64,000 nucleotides of DNA from Caballeronia humi. Its GTDB lineage: Bacteria > Pseudomonadota > Gammaproteobacteria > Burkholderiales > Burkholderiaceae. Of the stretch, positions 38,300 through 47,541 are shown in pieces. The DNA lies in the NCBI RefSeq assembly GCF_001544475.1, contig NZ_FCNW02000006.1, forward strand, positions 124,001-188,000, written 5' to 3'. Made by a program: the position numbers and the translations under genes. The notes under the pieces were generated by a model. It worked only from the letters and a program-made list of their open reading frames with translations. It was not told the origin of the DNA and did not search any database. Position 1 is the first letter of the stretch. The number at the start of each line of letters is the position of its first letter.

Positions 38300-40012
38300 T
38301 TATTCAGTGAGCTTCTTGGCCGTGCGCCGCTTCGCCGCCGCCGCGCTCGCGTGCTTCGTCGCCAACGAGGTCAGATCACGCGTGAGATCGTCGAACACCG
38401 GCTCCCACTGCGCAAACTGCTTCTGCCGATAGAGCGTCGCGGTCGGATACCACGGGCTGTCGGTGCGCTCCAGTTGCCAGACCCAGTGCGGATTGGCGTC
38501 GAGCAGGATCCATGTCGGCTTGCCGAGCGCCGCCGCGAGGTGCGCGACGCTCGTGCACACGGTGATCACGAGATCGAGCGAATTGATGAAGGCGGCGGTG
38601 TCGTCGAAGGTGTCGAACTCGCCGGTGTGGTCGGCGATCGTCAAGCCGTCTTGCTGCGCGGACGCCACGTCACCCTGCGCGCCCTTTTGCAGCGAGAAGA
38701 ACGCGACGTTTTCGAGCGCGCCGAACGCCTTCGCATACCGGTCGATCCCCACGCTGCGGAACATGTTGCGCTGATGCGTGGCGCCGCCGCTCCACACGAG
38801 GCCCACACGCAACTGTTTCGCAGCAGGCATCTGGGCGCGCCAGTGTGCGGCGCGGTCGACGTCAGCGGAGAGATACGAGCGTTTCGCGGGAATCGATTCG
38901 TCGTCGATGTTGAAATAGAGCGGCAGGCTCAGCAGCGGAAACTGGAAATCGTGCGGCGGCAGCTCGGCGTCGTGGGCAACGCATTCGACGTTTTTCGGCG
39001 CCATCCGCGCCATCAGCGGATGCAGCGCCTTGAACGCCACCCACACCAGCTTGCCGCCTTGCGCGTGAACCTGCTTCGCCAGCATCGGCACGAAGCGGCA
39101 GAACTGGAGCGCGTCGCCGAAACCCTGTTCGCCCCACAGCAAGAGCGTTTTGCCGTGCAACGCCTCGCCATTCCAGCGCGGTACGGCGAACTCCGGATGC
39201 GAGCCGCCGAGCTCGTTCGAACCGTCCCAGCGCGTTTCGAAATTCTTCCAGCCGCGTGGATAGTTGCGTTGAAGCAGATCAAGCAGCGACAGGTTGAACG
39301 GAAAGCGCGCCATCTGCGGCGCGGTTTCGGCGGCGACGAGGGCGGCGGCGGTCGCGTCGCTCCAGCGTTGCGCTTCTTTCAGCGTGAGACTGTAGTTCGA
39401 TTGCGCGAGCGCGTTCGACGGATCGATCTGCATCGCGCGCTTGCCCGCCGCGAGCGCATGCTCGAGCTCGCAGCGCTGCGGATAGATGCGCGTGAGGTTT
39501 GTCCACGCCTCGATGTCGTTGTTGTTCTCGGCGACGGCTTCTTCCAGCAGCCTGAGCGCTTCGTCCGGGTGGCCCGTCACTTCGAGCGCGACCGCGAAGT
39601 TGTTGCGCAGCGTCGGCACGGAGTTATCGATGTCGTATGCACGCTGATAGAACGGCACCGCTTCCGCGTGATGGCCGGCGAGTTGCAGCGCATAGCCCAG
39701 ATGCCACAGCGCGAGCGCGTGCTGCGGCTCGCGTTCGACGAGATTCGCCGCGACCGTAATCGCTTCGCCGATCGCGCCGCGCTTGAGCATGACGTCGATG
39801 AGTTGCAGTCGCGCTTCGATGTGCTCCGGCTGAAGGATCAGCGCGGCCTGCAGCCAGACCGCCTGCTCGGACGTCTGCGAGCGCTGCGCGGCGGCTTGTG
39901 CGTTCGCGAAGTAGACAGGCAGCACGCGCGAGATAATGTCGTCCTGAACGACGGCGCGGGTGGAGTGGGTGGCGGGAGTAGGATTGCGGCGAATTTTAGG
40001 GCTGCGTGTCAT
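38300..40012 (-). CDS. TPR-repeat glycosyltransferase-like protein
   Basis: A 570-residue cytosolic protein. The first half contains about five tetratricopeptide repeats (for example LALWHLGYALQLAGHHAEAVPFYQRAYDI). The second half resembles heptosyltransferase (GT9)-type domains, with GDALQFCRFVPML, VGLVWSGGATHQRN and the nucleotide-sugar region VCTSVAHLAAALGKPTWILLD. The acceptor is unknown; protein or surface glycan modification is possible. ATG 40012 is chosen over an in-frame TTG at 40069. The C-terminus is lysine/alanine-rich. It is divergent from the RegB-type kinase gene. Confidence 0.82.
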   Translation of the reverse strand: MTRSPKIRRNPTPATHSTRAVVQDDIISRVLPVYFANAQAAAQRSQTSEQAVWLQAALILQPEHIEARLQLIDVMLKRGAIGEAITVAANLVEREPQHALALWHLGYALQLAGHHAEAVPFYQRAYDIDNSVPTLRNNFAVALEVTGHPDEALRLLEEAVAENNNDIEAWTNLTRIYPQRCELEHALAAGKRAMQIDPSNALAQSNYSLTLKEAQRWSDATAAALVAAETAPQMARFPFNLSLLDLLQRNYPRGWKNFETRWDGSNELGGSHPEFAVPRWNGEALHGKTLLLWGEQGFGDALQFCRFVPMLAKQVHAQGGKLVWVAFKALHPLMARMAPKNVECVAHDAELPPHDFQFPLLSLPLYFNIDDESIPAKRSYLSADVDRAAHWRAQMPAAKQLRVGLVWSGGATHQRNMFRSVGIDRYAKAFGALENVAFFSLQKGAQGDVASAQQDGLTIADHTGEFDTFDDTAAFINSLDLVITVCTSVAHLAAALGKPTWILLDANPHWVWQLERTDSPWYPTATLYRQKQFAQWEPVFDDLTRDLTSLATKHASAAAAKRRTAKKLTE

Positions 40013-40124
40013 TTTTTGAGCGGACGGCCGGTCCACGTTGTCGGAAAGTAACTTTCGATGGTGTGGCAAACGGCCGATCGCTAACCATTAGACTATTCCG
40101 AATTACGGGCGCGGAAACACAGCG

Positions 40125-41447
40125 ATGCATCGCATAACGAACACGGGGCGGGTCAACCTCGGCCATCTTTTCTGGCTGCGCAGTCTTGCGATCATCGGCC
40201 AGCTGGTGACGATCGCCGTCGTGCAGATCTTTTACGGCGCCCATCTGCCGATCCCCGCGATGCTGCTCGTGATCAGCATGGAGATTTTTTTCAACGGGCT
40301 CACGTGGCTGCGCGTCTCGCGCGCGCGGCCCGAGACGAATCTCGAACTGTTCGGGCAGTTGTTCGTCGATCTTGGCGCGCTTTCGGCGTTGCTGTTTCTT
40401 TCCGGCGGCGCAACCAATCCGTTCGTCACGCTCTATATTCCGTCGCTCGCGATCGCCGCCGCCGTTTTGCCGTGGACGATGATGGCCGTCCTCGCGCTCT
40501 TCGCCGTGATCTGCTACGCGCTCCTGAGCTACAACTACGTGCCGCTCAACATCGAGAATCCGGCGAATCTGTTCGAATATTTCCGCATGGGGCTGTGGGT
40601 GAACTTCATGGTGAGCGTCGGGCTGATCGGCTGGTTCGTGGCGCGCATGTCGCGGGCGCTGCGCCAGCGCGACACCGCGCTCGGCGACGCCCAGCAGCGC
40701 CTCCTGCGCGACGAACGCGCCGTCGCGCTGGGCGTGCAGGCGGCGACCGTCGCGCACGAAATCGGCACGCCGCTCTCGACGATCGCGATGCTCGCCGAAG
40801 AACTGCGCGATGCCGCATCGAGCGACCGCAACCTCGCGCCCTACTCCGCCGACTTCGAACTGCTTGAACAGCAGATGACGCTCTGCACGTCCGCGCTCGC
40901 GCGCCTGCGCAGCCGCGCGAGCGTGCCGTCGAGCCGGCAGCCGCTCGGCGGGTGGCTGGAGAGTTTCGTCGCGCAATGGCGGCTGCGTCATCCACATGTG
41001 CGCTTCGAGCGTGTGGGCACGACGCCCGACGACGTATCGATCGACGACACCGTCGCCGTCGGGCAGATCCTCACGATTCTGCTGGATAATGCGGCGCGGG
41101 CGAGCAGCGAGTCGGTGACGCTCGCCACGTCGGTCAGGCGCGACGCGGATGAATCGGTGATCGAATTCGATGTCTGCGACCGCGGCCCCGGCATTCCGGC
41201 GTCGTTGCGCGGTTCGCTCGGCGCAATGCCCGTCGATAGCACGCAGGGCGGCCACGGCGTCGGCCTGTATCTGGCATTCGCGTCGGCGGCTCGGCTCGGG
41301 GGATCGATCGAGCTCACGGCGGCCAGCCCGCGCGGCACGTGCGCCGTGCTGCGCTTGCCGGAAACGAGCGCGACGGCACCCGATTCACGCGCGGGAAAGA
41401 TGCAACAGGGCGGCCACGCGTCCGCCACCACGGAGAAAAAAGCATGA
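40125..41447 (+). CDS. RegB/PrrB-type redox sensor histidine kinase
   Basis: A 440-residue kinase with about six N-terminal membrane segments and the quinone-binding heptapeptide GGATNPF at 94-100, the signature of RegB/PrrB/ActS. The phospho-acceptor is H211 in VAHEIGTPLSTIAML, and the ATPase domain includes ILLDNAARAS and DRGPGIP. Cys254 lies about 43 residues after the histidine, close to where the redox-active cysteine of RegB is found, so dual quinone/thiol sensing is plausible. It overlaps its regulator gene by ATGA. Targets are probably respiratory or nitrogen genes, by family inference. Confidence 0.9.
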   Translation: MHRITNTGRVNLGHLFWLRSLAIIGQLVTIAVVQIFYGAHLPIPAMLLVISMEIFFNGLTWLRVSRARPETNLELFGQLFVDLGALSALLFLSGGATNPFVTLYIPSLAIAAAVLPWTMMAVLALFAVICYALLSYNYVPLNIENPANLFEYFRMGLWVNFMVSVGLIGWFVARMSRALRQRDTALGDAQQRLLRDERAVALGVQAATVAHEIGTPLSTIAMLAEELRDAASSDRNLAPYSADFELLEQQMTLCTSALARLRSRASVPSSRQPLGGWLESFVAQWRLRHPHVRFERVGTTPDDVSIDDTVAVGQILTILLDNAARASSESVTLATSVRRDADESVIEFDVCDRGPGIPASLRGSLGAMPVDSTQGGHGVGLYLAFASAARLGGSIELTAASPRGTCAVLRLPETSATAPDSRAGKMQQGGHASATTEKKA

Positions 41448-41986
41448 GTGACATGAACTTCCTGATCATCGACGACGACGAGGTGTTCTCGGGCATCCTC
41501 GCGCGCGGTCTTTCGCGGCGCGGCTATACGCCGCACCAGGCGCACAACGCCGACGAGGCGCTGAAGCTCGCGAATACGCAAAAGTTCAGCCAGATCACGG
41601 TGGATCTGCATCTTGGCAACGATTCGGGACTGACGCTCGTCGCGCCGCTGCGCGACTTGCAGCCCGACGCGCGCATTCTCGTGCTGACGGGTTACGCGAG
41701 CATCGCGACCGCGGTGCAGGCGGTGAAGGATGGCGCGGACAACTATCTCGCAAAGCCGGCGAACGTCGAGACGATTCTCTCGGCGCTACAGGAACAGGCG
41801 AGCGAACAGACGGCGGAAGAAGCGATCGAGCACCCCGCTTTGCTTTCCGTCGCGCGGCTCGAATGGGAGCATATTCAGCGCGTGCTGGCCGAAAACCAGG
41901 GCAACATTTCCGCGACGGCTCGTGCGCTCAACATGCATCGGCGGACGTTGCAGCGCAAGCTGGCCAAGAAGCCGGTTCGGCAATGA
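41444..41986 (+). CDS. RegA/PrrA-type response regulator
   Basis: A 180-residue regulator paired with the kinase just upstream. The receiver domain has D10-D12, the phospho-acceptor D54 in ITVDLHLG, the T/S in VLTGYAS, and K106 in AKPAN. A short linker leads to the Fis-type helix-turn-helix GNISATARALNMHRRTLQRKL, which is very conserved in RegA/PrrA/ActR proteins. ATG 41444 overlaps the kinase stop; a longer frame from 41339 runs inside the kinase gene and is rejected. Confidence 0.93.
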   Translation: MSDMNFLIIDDDEVFSGILARGLSRRGYTPHQAHNADEALKLANTQKFSQITVDLHLGNDSGLTLVAPLRDLQPDARILVLTGYASIATAVQAVKDGADNYLAKPANVETILSALQEQASEQTAEEAIEHPALLSVARLEWEHIQRVLAENQGNISATARALNMHRRTLQRKLAKKPVRQ

Positions 41987-42180
41987 CGCAGTGCGCGCCT
42001 CAAATTAGGAAAGCGGAACCCAGGATGCGGAGAGGGAGTGCACTACAATGCCGACGCGCAGATAATAAGTCAGACGTATAGCGATCCGAATCGTTGTGCA
42101 TTCCCATCCGGACCACGACGTGCCGATGCATTGTGTCCCTGCTGCCAGCCCCGTAGTCGATCTTGCCCTGGAGCACCGTC
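41987..42180 (+). other. spacer ahead of the methyltransferase gene
   Basis: About 190 nt, lower in GC than the flanks, with no gene or hairpin terminator seen. It marks the left edge of a compositionally different patch that continues through the methyltransferase gene. Confidence 0.4.
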
Positions 42181-42939
42181 ATGTCATCAAACGCCACCGT
42201 CGTTACGCTCAAGCATGCAATCCCGTGCAAGGTTTGCAGCGCCGAGGCAACGCTCTGCGGTGTGGTTGATTTCAATAAATCTTGCGAAGAACGACGGGGG
42301 AAACTCCTGGCTTTAAGCGGTGTCCCGATCTACTACCACCGTTGCGGTTCATGTGGCCTTGTGTTCACCAGCAGTTTTGACCACTGGTCTCGGAGCGACT
42401 TTTCGGCGCACATTTATAACGACGCGTACGTCGAAATCGATCCTGATTATGTCGATGTGCGTCCCTCTGGCACGGCGCCGGCTATTGTCGATTTCGTTCG
42501 CAATGCCAGCGGTCTCAAGCTGCTCGACTACGGCGGCGGTAATGGAAAACTCGCCATGCTGCTGCGCGAGGCGGGCATCGATGCGCGGAGCTGGGACCCC
42601 ATGGATGCGCACGGCGAGTCGGCACCCCCGCGCGCAGCGTTCGATCTGGTAACAGCGTTCGAGGTATTCGAGCACACACCTGAACCGCTTGCGACCGCCG
42701 AACAGGCGCTCGGCGCGCTGAAGGAAGGCGGTGTATTGGTGTTTTCAACGCTGACCATCGATGAGCCGCCGTCAAGAACGCTCGATCATTGGTATATCGC
42801 GCCCCGCAACGGACATATCACGATCCACACCGCACGCTCGCTTGATGCGCTCTTCGGCTCATTGGGCTATCAGTTGCGGCACTTTAACGCCGGCTTGCAT
42901 ATGGCATTTCGCGAGCTACCGGCGTGGTTGCCCGGATAA
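42181..42939 (+). CDS. SAM-dependent methyltransferase with N-terminal cysteine motif
   Basis: A 252-residue class I methyltransferase. The N-terminal part has two CXXC-like pairs (CKVCSA and CGSCGLVF), as in methyltransferases with a zinc-binding head. The SAM motif is LLDYGGGNGKLAMLL near residues 110-124, with AFEVFEHTPEP as the post-motif. Relatives often act in cell-surface sugar or natural-product pathways; no partner genes are adjacent. ATG 42181 has a GGAG site 7 nt upstream. Codons use A/T in third positions far more than the neighbours, suggesting recent transfer. Substrate unknown. Confidence 0.82.
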   Translation: MSSNATVVTLKHAIPCKVCSAEATLCGVVDFNKSCEERRGKLLALSGVPIYYHRCGSCGLVFTSSFDHWSRSDFSAHIYNDAYVEIDPDYVDVRPSGTAPAIVDFVRNASGLKLLDYGGGNGKLAMLLREAGIDARSWDPMDAHGESAPPRAAFDLVTAFEVFEHTPEPLATAEQALGALKEGGVLVFSTLTIDEPPSRTLDHWYIAPRNGHITIHTARSLDALFGSLGYQLRHFNAGLHMAFRELPAWLPG

Positions 42940-42997
42940 CGTGTGAACCCTTGGTTTCGGGCGCTCGAAGCTCGAATGCGGAATAGCTCGAAGCCAT

Positions 42998-43033
42998 AAA
43001 AAATGCCGCCCGGCATTCCACCGAGCGGCATTT
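42998..43033. terminator. bidirectional terminator between methyltransferase gene and hslU
   Basis: AAATGCCGCCCGG at 43001-43013 pairs with CCGAGCGGCATTT at 43021-43033 with a single mismatch. A and T runs flank it, so it can serve hslU on the minus strand and the methyltransferase gene on the plus strand. Confidence 0.85.
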
Positions 43034-43054
43034 CCGTAGTCCTAGTTGCGCTAT

Positions 43055-44401
43055 CTACAGCACGTAGCGCGACAAATCTTCATCATCGGCCACTTCGTTC
43101 AACGCGCGATCGACGTAGGTCGCATCGATCTTCACCGGCTGGCCCGTGTGATTGCCCGCCGAGAACGACACCTCTTCCAGCAGCTTCTCGATCACCGTAT
43201 ACAGACGCCGCGCCCCGATGTTCTCGGTCTTTTCGTTCACCGAGTACGCAATTTCCGCGAGGCGGCGGATGCCATCGTCGGCGAAATCGAGATGGACGTC
43301 TTCGGTCGCGAGCAGCGCCTTGTACTGCTTCACGAGGCTCGCATCGGTGGTATTCAGGATCGATTCGAAGTCGCCGACCGACAGTGAGTCCAGCTCGACG
43401 CGAATTGGGAAGCGCCCCTGCAACTCGGGAATCAGATCGCTCGGTTTGGCAAGGTGGAATGCACCGCTTGCGATGAACAGGATGTGATCGGTCTTGATCA
43501 TCCCGTATTTGGTGTTGATCGTGGTGCCTTCGACGAGTGGCAGGAGGTCGCGCTGCACGCCCGCGCGCGACACTTCCGCACCGCCCGTTTCGCTGCGCGA
43601 CGCGATCTTGTCGATTTCGTCGAGGAACACGATGCCGTTCTGCTCGACGTTCTGCACCGCCTTCGCCTTGACCTCCTCATCGTTCAGGAGCTTGCCGGCT
43701 TCCTCGTCAGTCAGGAGCTTGAGCGCCTCTTTGACCTTCACCTTACGGCGCGTCTTCTTGCCGCCGCCGATGTTCGCGAACATCGAGCGGATCTGCTCGG
43801 TCATGTCTTCCATGCCCGGCGGCCCCATGATGTCCATGCCGACCTGCGGCTGTTCGACATCGAGCTCGACTTCCTTCTCGTCGAGGGCGCCTTCACGCAG
43901 GCGCTTGCGGAACGTCTGACGGGTCGTATTGTTCGAGTCGTCCGTGGCTTCAGCGGCCGTCGATGCGCCGAATCCGACCTGGCGCGCCGTCGGCAGCAGG
44001 ATGTCGAGGATGCGGTCTTCGGCGCGTTCCTCGGCCTTCGTGCGCACCTTTTTCATCTCCGATTCGCGCGTCTGCTTGACCGAGATCTCGATCAGGTCGC
44101 GCACGATGCTGTCCACGTCGCGGCCCACGTAGCCGACTTCGGTGAATTTCGTGGCTTCGATCTTGATGAACGGCGCGTCCGCGAGCTTCGCGAGACGCCG
44201 CGCGATTTCGGTCTTGCCGACGCCGGTCGGTCCGATCATCAGAATGTTCTTCGGCGTGATTTCCTGGCGCAGCGGCTCGGCCACCTGCTGGCGGCGCCAG
44301 CGGTTGCGCAGCGCGACGGCGACGGCCTTCTTGGCGCGGCCCTGGCCGATGATATGTTTGTCGAGTTCCGAGACGATCTCGGCGGGAGTCATGGTGGTCA
44401 T
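43055..44401 (-). CDS. hslU: ATP-dependent protease ATPase subunit HslU
   Basis: The 448-residue AAA+ unfoldase of the HslUV (ClpYQ) protease. Walker A is GPTGVGKT at 57-64, the pore loop GYVGRD follows, Walker B is [10 protein letters not shown], and the inserted I domain (about 110-245) is glutamate/lysine-rich. The C-terminus ends SRYVL, close to the hydrophobic tail that docks into HslV. ATG 44401 gives the conventional start ([17 protein letters not shown]); the longer frame to 44473 is rejected. hslV lies 26 nt upstream in the same transcript. Confidence 0.97.
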   Translation of the reverse strand: MTTMTPAEIVSELDKHIIGQGRAKKAVAVALRNRWRRQQVAEPLRQEITPKNILMIGPTGVGKTEIARRLAKLADAPFIKIEATKFTEVGYVGRDVDSIVRDLIEISVKQTRESEMKKVRTKAEERAEDRILDILLPTARQVGFGASTAAEATDDSNNTTRQTFRKRLREGALDEKEVELDVEQPQVGMDIMGPPGMEDMTEQIRSMFANIGGGKKTRRKVKVKEALKLLTDEEAGKLLNDEEVKAKAVQNVEQNGIVFLDEIDKIASRSETGGAEVSRAGVQRDLLPLVEGTTINTKYGMIKTDHILFIASGAFHLAKPSDLIPELQGRFPIRVELDSLSVGDFESILNTTDASLVKQYKALLATEDVHLDFADDGIRRLAEIAYSVNEKTENIGARRLYTVIEKLLEEVSFSAGNHTGQPVKIDATYVDRALNEVADDEDLSRYVL

Positions 44402-44427
44402 CGCTGGGTCCTTTGGCTGTTCCGGCC

Positions 44428-44964
44428 TTACTCGATCGTCTCGATGACGCGATTGTGGTTCGTGTAGATGCACATGTCGCCGGCGATCGCGAGCGACTTC
44501 TCGACGATGTCGCGCGGCGAGAGCTCGGTGTTCTCGGTCAGCGCCTGCGCCGCGGCCTGCGCATACGCGCCGCCCGAGCCGATCGCGCAGATGCCGTTTT
44601 CCGGGTCGAGCACGTCGCCGTTGCCGGTGATGACGAGCGTGGCCTGCGCGTCGGCGGCGATCAGCATCGCTTCCAGGCGGCGCAGCATGCGGTCGGTGCG
44701 CCAGTCCTTCGCCAGTTCGACGGCGGCGCGCGTCAGGTTGCCCTGATGCTTTTCGAGCTTGGCTTCGAAGCGGTCGAGGAGGGAGAACGCGTCGGCGGTG
44801 CCGCCCGCGAAGCCGACCAGCACCTTGCCGCCATAGATGCGGCGCACTTTTCTCGCGCCGCCCTTCATGACGATGTTGCCGAGCGTCACCTGGCCGTCAC
44901 CGCCCAGCGCGACCTGGCCGCCGCGTCGCACGGAGACGATCGTCGTGCCGTGAAATTGTTCCAT
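44428..44964 (-). CDS. hslV: ATP-dependent protease subunit HslV
   Basis: The 178-residue proteasome-like peptidase partner of HslU. The active-site threonine lies in [12 protein letters not shown]; a six-residue leader, MEQFHG, precedes it, whereas the E. coli protein has only the initiator methionine, so a short propeptide must be removed here. The catalytic-site GDGQVTLG and the K in [10 protein letters not shown] are conserved. An ACGCACATGG context around ATG 44964 is used because it gives family length. A sigma-32-like promoter lies about 150 nt upstream. Confidence 0.97.
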   Translation of the reverse strand: MEQFHGTTIVSVRRGGQVALGGDGQVTLGNIVMKGGARKVRRIYGGKVLVGFAGGTADAFSLLDRFEAKLEKHQGNLTRAAVELAKDWRTDRMLRRLEAMLIAADAQATLVITGNGDVLDPENGICAIGSGGAYAQAAAQALTENTELSPRDIVEKSLAIAGDMCIYTNHNRVIETIE

Positions 44965-45113
44965 GTGCGTTCCTTTTGAAAACGAAGGACGCGGGCGGCT
45001 CGAAAGCCACCGCGCTGTCGAGAAATCGATGGAGTGCGCGGCGCGGGGTTCCGCGCGGATTCGACTTCCGGCAGCCGCGCCGCGCCAACGCCCGTACTGG
45101 GCGCGTCCAGTGC

Positions 45114-45141
45114 ATTTTAGGGCGCGCTCCGATTTATCAAG
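45114..45141 (-). promoter_or_regulatory. candidate heat-shock (sigma-32) promoter of hslVU
   Basis: On the minus strand, CTTGAT (45141-45136), a 13-nt spacer, and CCCTAAAAT (45122-45114), resembling the sigma-32 consensus. hslVU is a classic heat-shock operon. The predicted leader is about 140 nt. Confidence 0.5.
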
Positions 45142-45208
45142 TCGCGTTTTGGAGGCGGGGGAAGAAATCACGCTTTTAGCGAAGGACGAACCGGACGCTC
45201 GAAAAGCA

Positions 45209-45237
45209 AAAAGGCACACGGTTGACGTGTGCCTTTT
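45209..45237. terminator. dksA terminator
   Basis: GGCACACG (45213-45220) pairs with CGTGTGCC (45226-45233) across a 5-nt loop, flanked by A and T runs. On the minus strand it ends dksA about 90 nt after its stop. Confidence 0.85.
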
Positions 45238-45328
45238 CAAAGTCGCGGCGTGGCCAGGAGGCGGCGGGTCTCCCACGGCGGGCAAGACCCGCAACGCGAC
45301 CAGGCCGAAGCGCCGGCCGAAACCCCCG

Positions 45329-45748
45329 TCAGTCGCCGAACAGCTTCTGGCGCAATTCGCGGCGTTCCTGCGCTTCGAGCGACAACGTGGCGGTCGGGCG
45401 CGCGATCAGGCGCGGGATGCCGATCGGCTCGCCCGTTTCCTCGCACCAGCCGTAGTCGCCGGAATCGATGCGAGCGAGCGATTGCTGCACCTTCTTCAGC
45501 AGCTTGCGCTCGCGGTCACGCGTGCGCAGTTCGAGGGCATGTTCTTCCTCGATCGTCGCTCGGTCCGCCGGATCCGGCACGATCACCGTTTCCCGCAGAT
45601 TTTCGGTCGTCTGGCCGGCATTTTTAAGAATGTCGGCCTGCAACTGTTCGAGCCGGCTCTTGAAGAAAGCGAGCTGATCCTCGTTCATGTAATCCTTCTC
45701 GCCCATCTTCAGGATTTCGGCTTCGGTCAAGAGTCGTTTCGTCGTCAT
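45329..45748 (-). CDS. dksA: RNA polymerase-binding protein DksA, degenerate zinc finger
   Basis: A 139-residue DksA that enters the secondary channel of RNA polymerase and acts with ppGpp on stable RNA and amino-acid promoters. The coiled coil carries the tip motif DPADRA at 59-64. In the zinc-finger region only C102 of the four usual cysteines remains (CEET, then SLEA where CIDC is expected), so classic four-cysteine zinc binding is not possible. ATG 45748 gives [15 protein letters not shown]; a longer frame to 45796 is rejected. A COG0523 GTPase gene lies upstream on the same strand, and hslVU downstream. Confidence 0.93.
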   Translation of the reverse strand: MTTKRLLTEAEILKMGEKDYMNEDQLAFFKSRLEQLQADILKNAGQTTENLRETVIVPDPADRATIEEEHALELRTRDRERKLLKKVQQSLARIDSGDYGWCEETGEPIGIPRLIARPTATLSLEAQERRELRQKLFGD

Positions 45749-46312
45749 CTGGCTTGCTTCTTCAATGTGGGGCGATGTCTTACGCACAGCCCGCACTTCT
45801 GCGTTGCCCGCTGACAGCGTCGATGCGAAAGTGCTCGCATGGATGGCTGCCGTGACGCGCTTTTTTTTGATCTACGCGTCGACGCGGGGCCGAACTCCTC
45901 TGGTAACCGATTGCGGGTGTCCGGGACGACGCCCAAATAAACGTCCTTCCCGCACCTCCGACCTTTGAACGCTTTGTCTCAAATTGTCTTAAATCTTCTT
46001 ATACCCCGGACAATTCGACTCGCCGCATTCGCGAGGTCCATTCAGTTTTACTGCGTTCCGATCGGCGGCTCTGACCCGCCACACGGACCGCTGCCCTTCT
46101 TCAGTGGGGCTGTATTGTAACTGAATCGCAATTTCAGACGATAACCATGGAAAACCCTGTCGATTAGCGCCTGAATCTCAAAAATATAACGCCTGAGCGT
46201 TCAAAAAGCGACCAGCGTTCGTTCGAGTGGTCACAGTTTCGAATCGAAAGCCGTCAGAAAAAACGCCGCGCTCAGTGGAGCGCGGCGTTGGGTGCGGGTT
46301 ATCGCGGGGTAT
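45749..46312 (-). promoter_or_regulatory. dksA leader and promoter region
   Basis: A 564-nt non-coding stretch, AT-rich for this genome. It contains the GTPase terminator (46256-46289) and, nearer to dksA, a 17-nt palindrome with arms CTGAA and TTCAG (46121-46137) and paired GACAA repeats on the minus strand (45975-45990). The dksA promoter must lie here; no single -35/-10 pair is convincing. The long leader leaves room for post-transcriptional control. Confidence 0.5.
46256..46289 (-). terminator. COG0523 GTPase terminator
   Basis: AACGCCGCGCTC (46262... 46273) pairs perfectly with its complement at 46278-46289 across a 4-nt loop; the A run on the left is a T tail for the minus strand. It lies 24 nt after the stop. 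Confidence 0.92.
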
Positions 46313-47386
46313 TCACTTCACGAGGCAGGCGTTGAGGCCGTCGGTGATCAGGTCTTGCGGCAGTTCGATGCCGATGAACACCATTTTGCTGTTCTTCTTT
46401 TCGATCGGTTGCCATTTGCCGGCGAGATCGCTGCCCATCATCTGGTGCACGCCCTGGAACACGACCTTGCGATCGACGCCCTTCATATAGAGCACGCCCT
46501 TATAACGCAACAGGCGCTCGCCATAAATCTGCAGAATGCCGCCGAGGAAGTCTTCGAGGCGGTTCGCGTCGAACGGCTTGTCGCTGCGGTAGACGAACGA
46601 CTTGATCTTGTCGTCGTGGTGGGCGTGATGGTGATGGTGATGCTCGTGATCGTGGCTGTGGTCGTGGCCGCAGGTCGCGTGATCGTGGTCGTCGTCGTGG
46701 GCGTGATCATGCGCGTGAGCGTGATCGTGGTCGTCTTCCACGAGGAAATCAGGGTCGATTTCCAGCTTCGAGTTCAGGTTGAAGCCGCGCAGGTCGAAGA
46801 TTTCCTTGATGTCGGCGTCGCCGAAATTCACCACGCGGATCGCGGCACGCGGATTCATGTGCACGAGGCGATGCTTCAGATCGTCCAGCGCCGCCGCATC
46901 GATCAGGTCCGATTTCGTGATGAACAGGCGATCGGCGAAACCGACTTGCCGTTGCACCACTTCGTGCTCGTCGAGTTGATGGTTGCCGTGCTTTGCATCG
47001 ACGAGCGTGATGATCGCGTCGAGCAGGAATTCGTCGGCGATGGTGTTGTCCATGAAGAACGTCTGCGCGACGGGGCCCGGGTTCGCCAAACCGGTCGTTT
47101 CGATCACGACGCGGTCGAAATCGAGCGTGCCCGCCTTCTTGCGGTCGGCCAGGTCTTCCAGCGCGCGGGCCAGGTCGCCGCGAATCGTACAGCAGATGCA
47201 GCCGTTGCTCATCTGGATGATCTGCTCGTTCGAGTCCTGCACGAGAATTTCGTTGTCGATGTTCTCTTCGCCGAATTCGTTTTCGATCACGGCGATCTTC
47301 ATGCCGTGCTTCTCGTTCAGGATGCGCTTGAGCAGCGTGGTTTTGCCGCTGCCCAGAAAGCCGGTCAGGATGGTTACGGGAATCAT
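46313..47386 (-). CDS. COG0523 (CobW/ZigA-like) metal-chaperone GTPase
   Basis: A 357-residue G3E-family GTPase. Walker A is GSGKTT at 12-17, the metal-binding CXCC motif is CICC at 63-66, and a switch-like block ETTGLANPGP lies at 97-106. A loop at 220-257 contains 20 histidines alternating with aspartate, and the CobW C-terminal domain ends the protein. CICC and the histidine loop point to zinc, not cobalamin, so ZigA/YeiR-like zinc delivery is likely. ATG 47386 (MIPVTILTGFLGSGKTT) is the family start; the frame to 47452 is rejected. No Zur box could be assigned with certainty. Confidence 0.9.
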   Translation of the reverse strand: MIPVTILTGFLGSGKTTLLKRILNEKHGMKIAVIENEFGEENIDNEILVQDSNEQIIQMSNGCICCTIRGDLARALEDLADRKKAGTLDFDRVVIETTGLANPGPVAQTFFMDNTIADEFLLDAIITLVDAKHGNHQLDEHEVVQRQVGFADRLFITKSDLIDAAALDDLKHRLVHMNPRAAIRVVNFGDADIKEIFDLRGFNLNSKLEIDPDFLVEDDHDHAHAHDHAHDDDHDHATCGHDHSHDHEHHHHHHAHHDDKIKSFVYRSDKPFDANRLEDFLGGILQIYGERLLRYKGVLYMKGVDRKVVFQGVHQMMGSDLAGKWQPIEKKNSKMVFIGIELPQDLITDGLNACLVK

Positions 47387-47541
47387 GTGGTCGCCTGTGC
47401 TTTGAAGTCGAAGAAGGTGATTCGCGCCGCTTTCTCTTTGCCGGTCATGCACCAGAAAGCGGCGATTAGCCGATTATTGAAACATATTTGTCAAGCTGGC
47501 GCTCTGCGGACCGCGCCTCGTGGCTAATCAGTTATGGTCGG

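Larger units (their letters stand above)
44965..45328. other. hslV-dksA intergenic region
   Basis: A 364-nt gap. From left to right it holds the hslV leader, a heat-shock-like promoter (45114-45141, minus strand) and the dksA terminator (45209-45237). No further gene is supported. Confidence 0.6.

Noticed and set aside
46612-46745. Short GAT/CAC-type repeat inside the COG0523 gene as a microsatellite
   Set aside because: It encodes the histidine/aspartate metal-binding loop of the GTPase and is a functional part of the gene.
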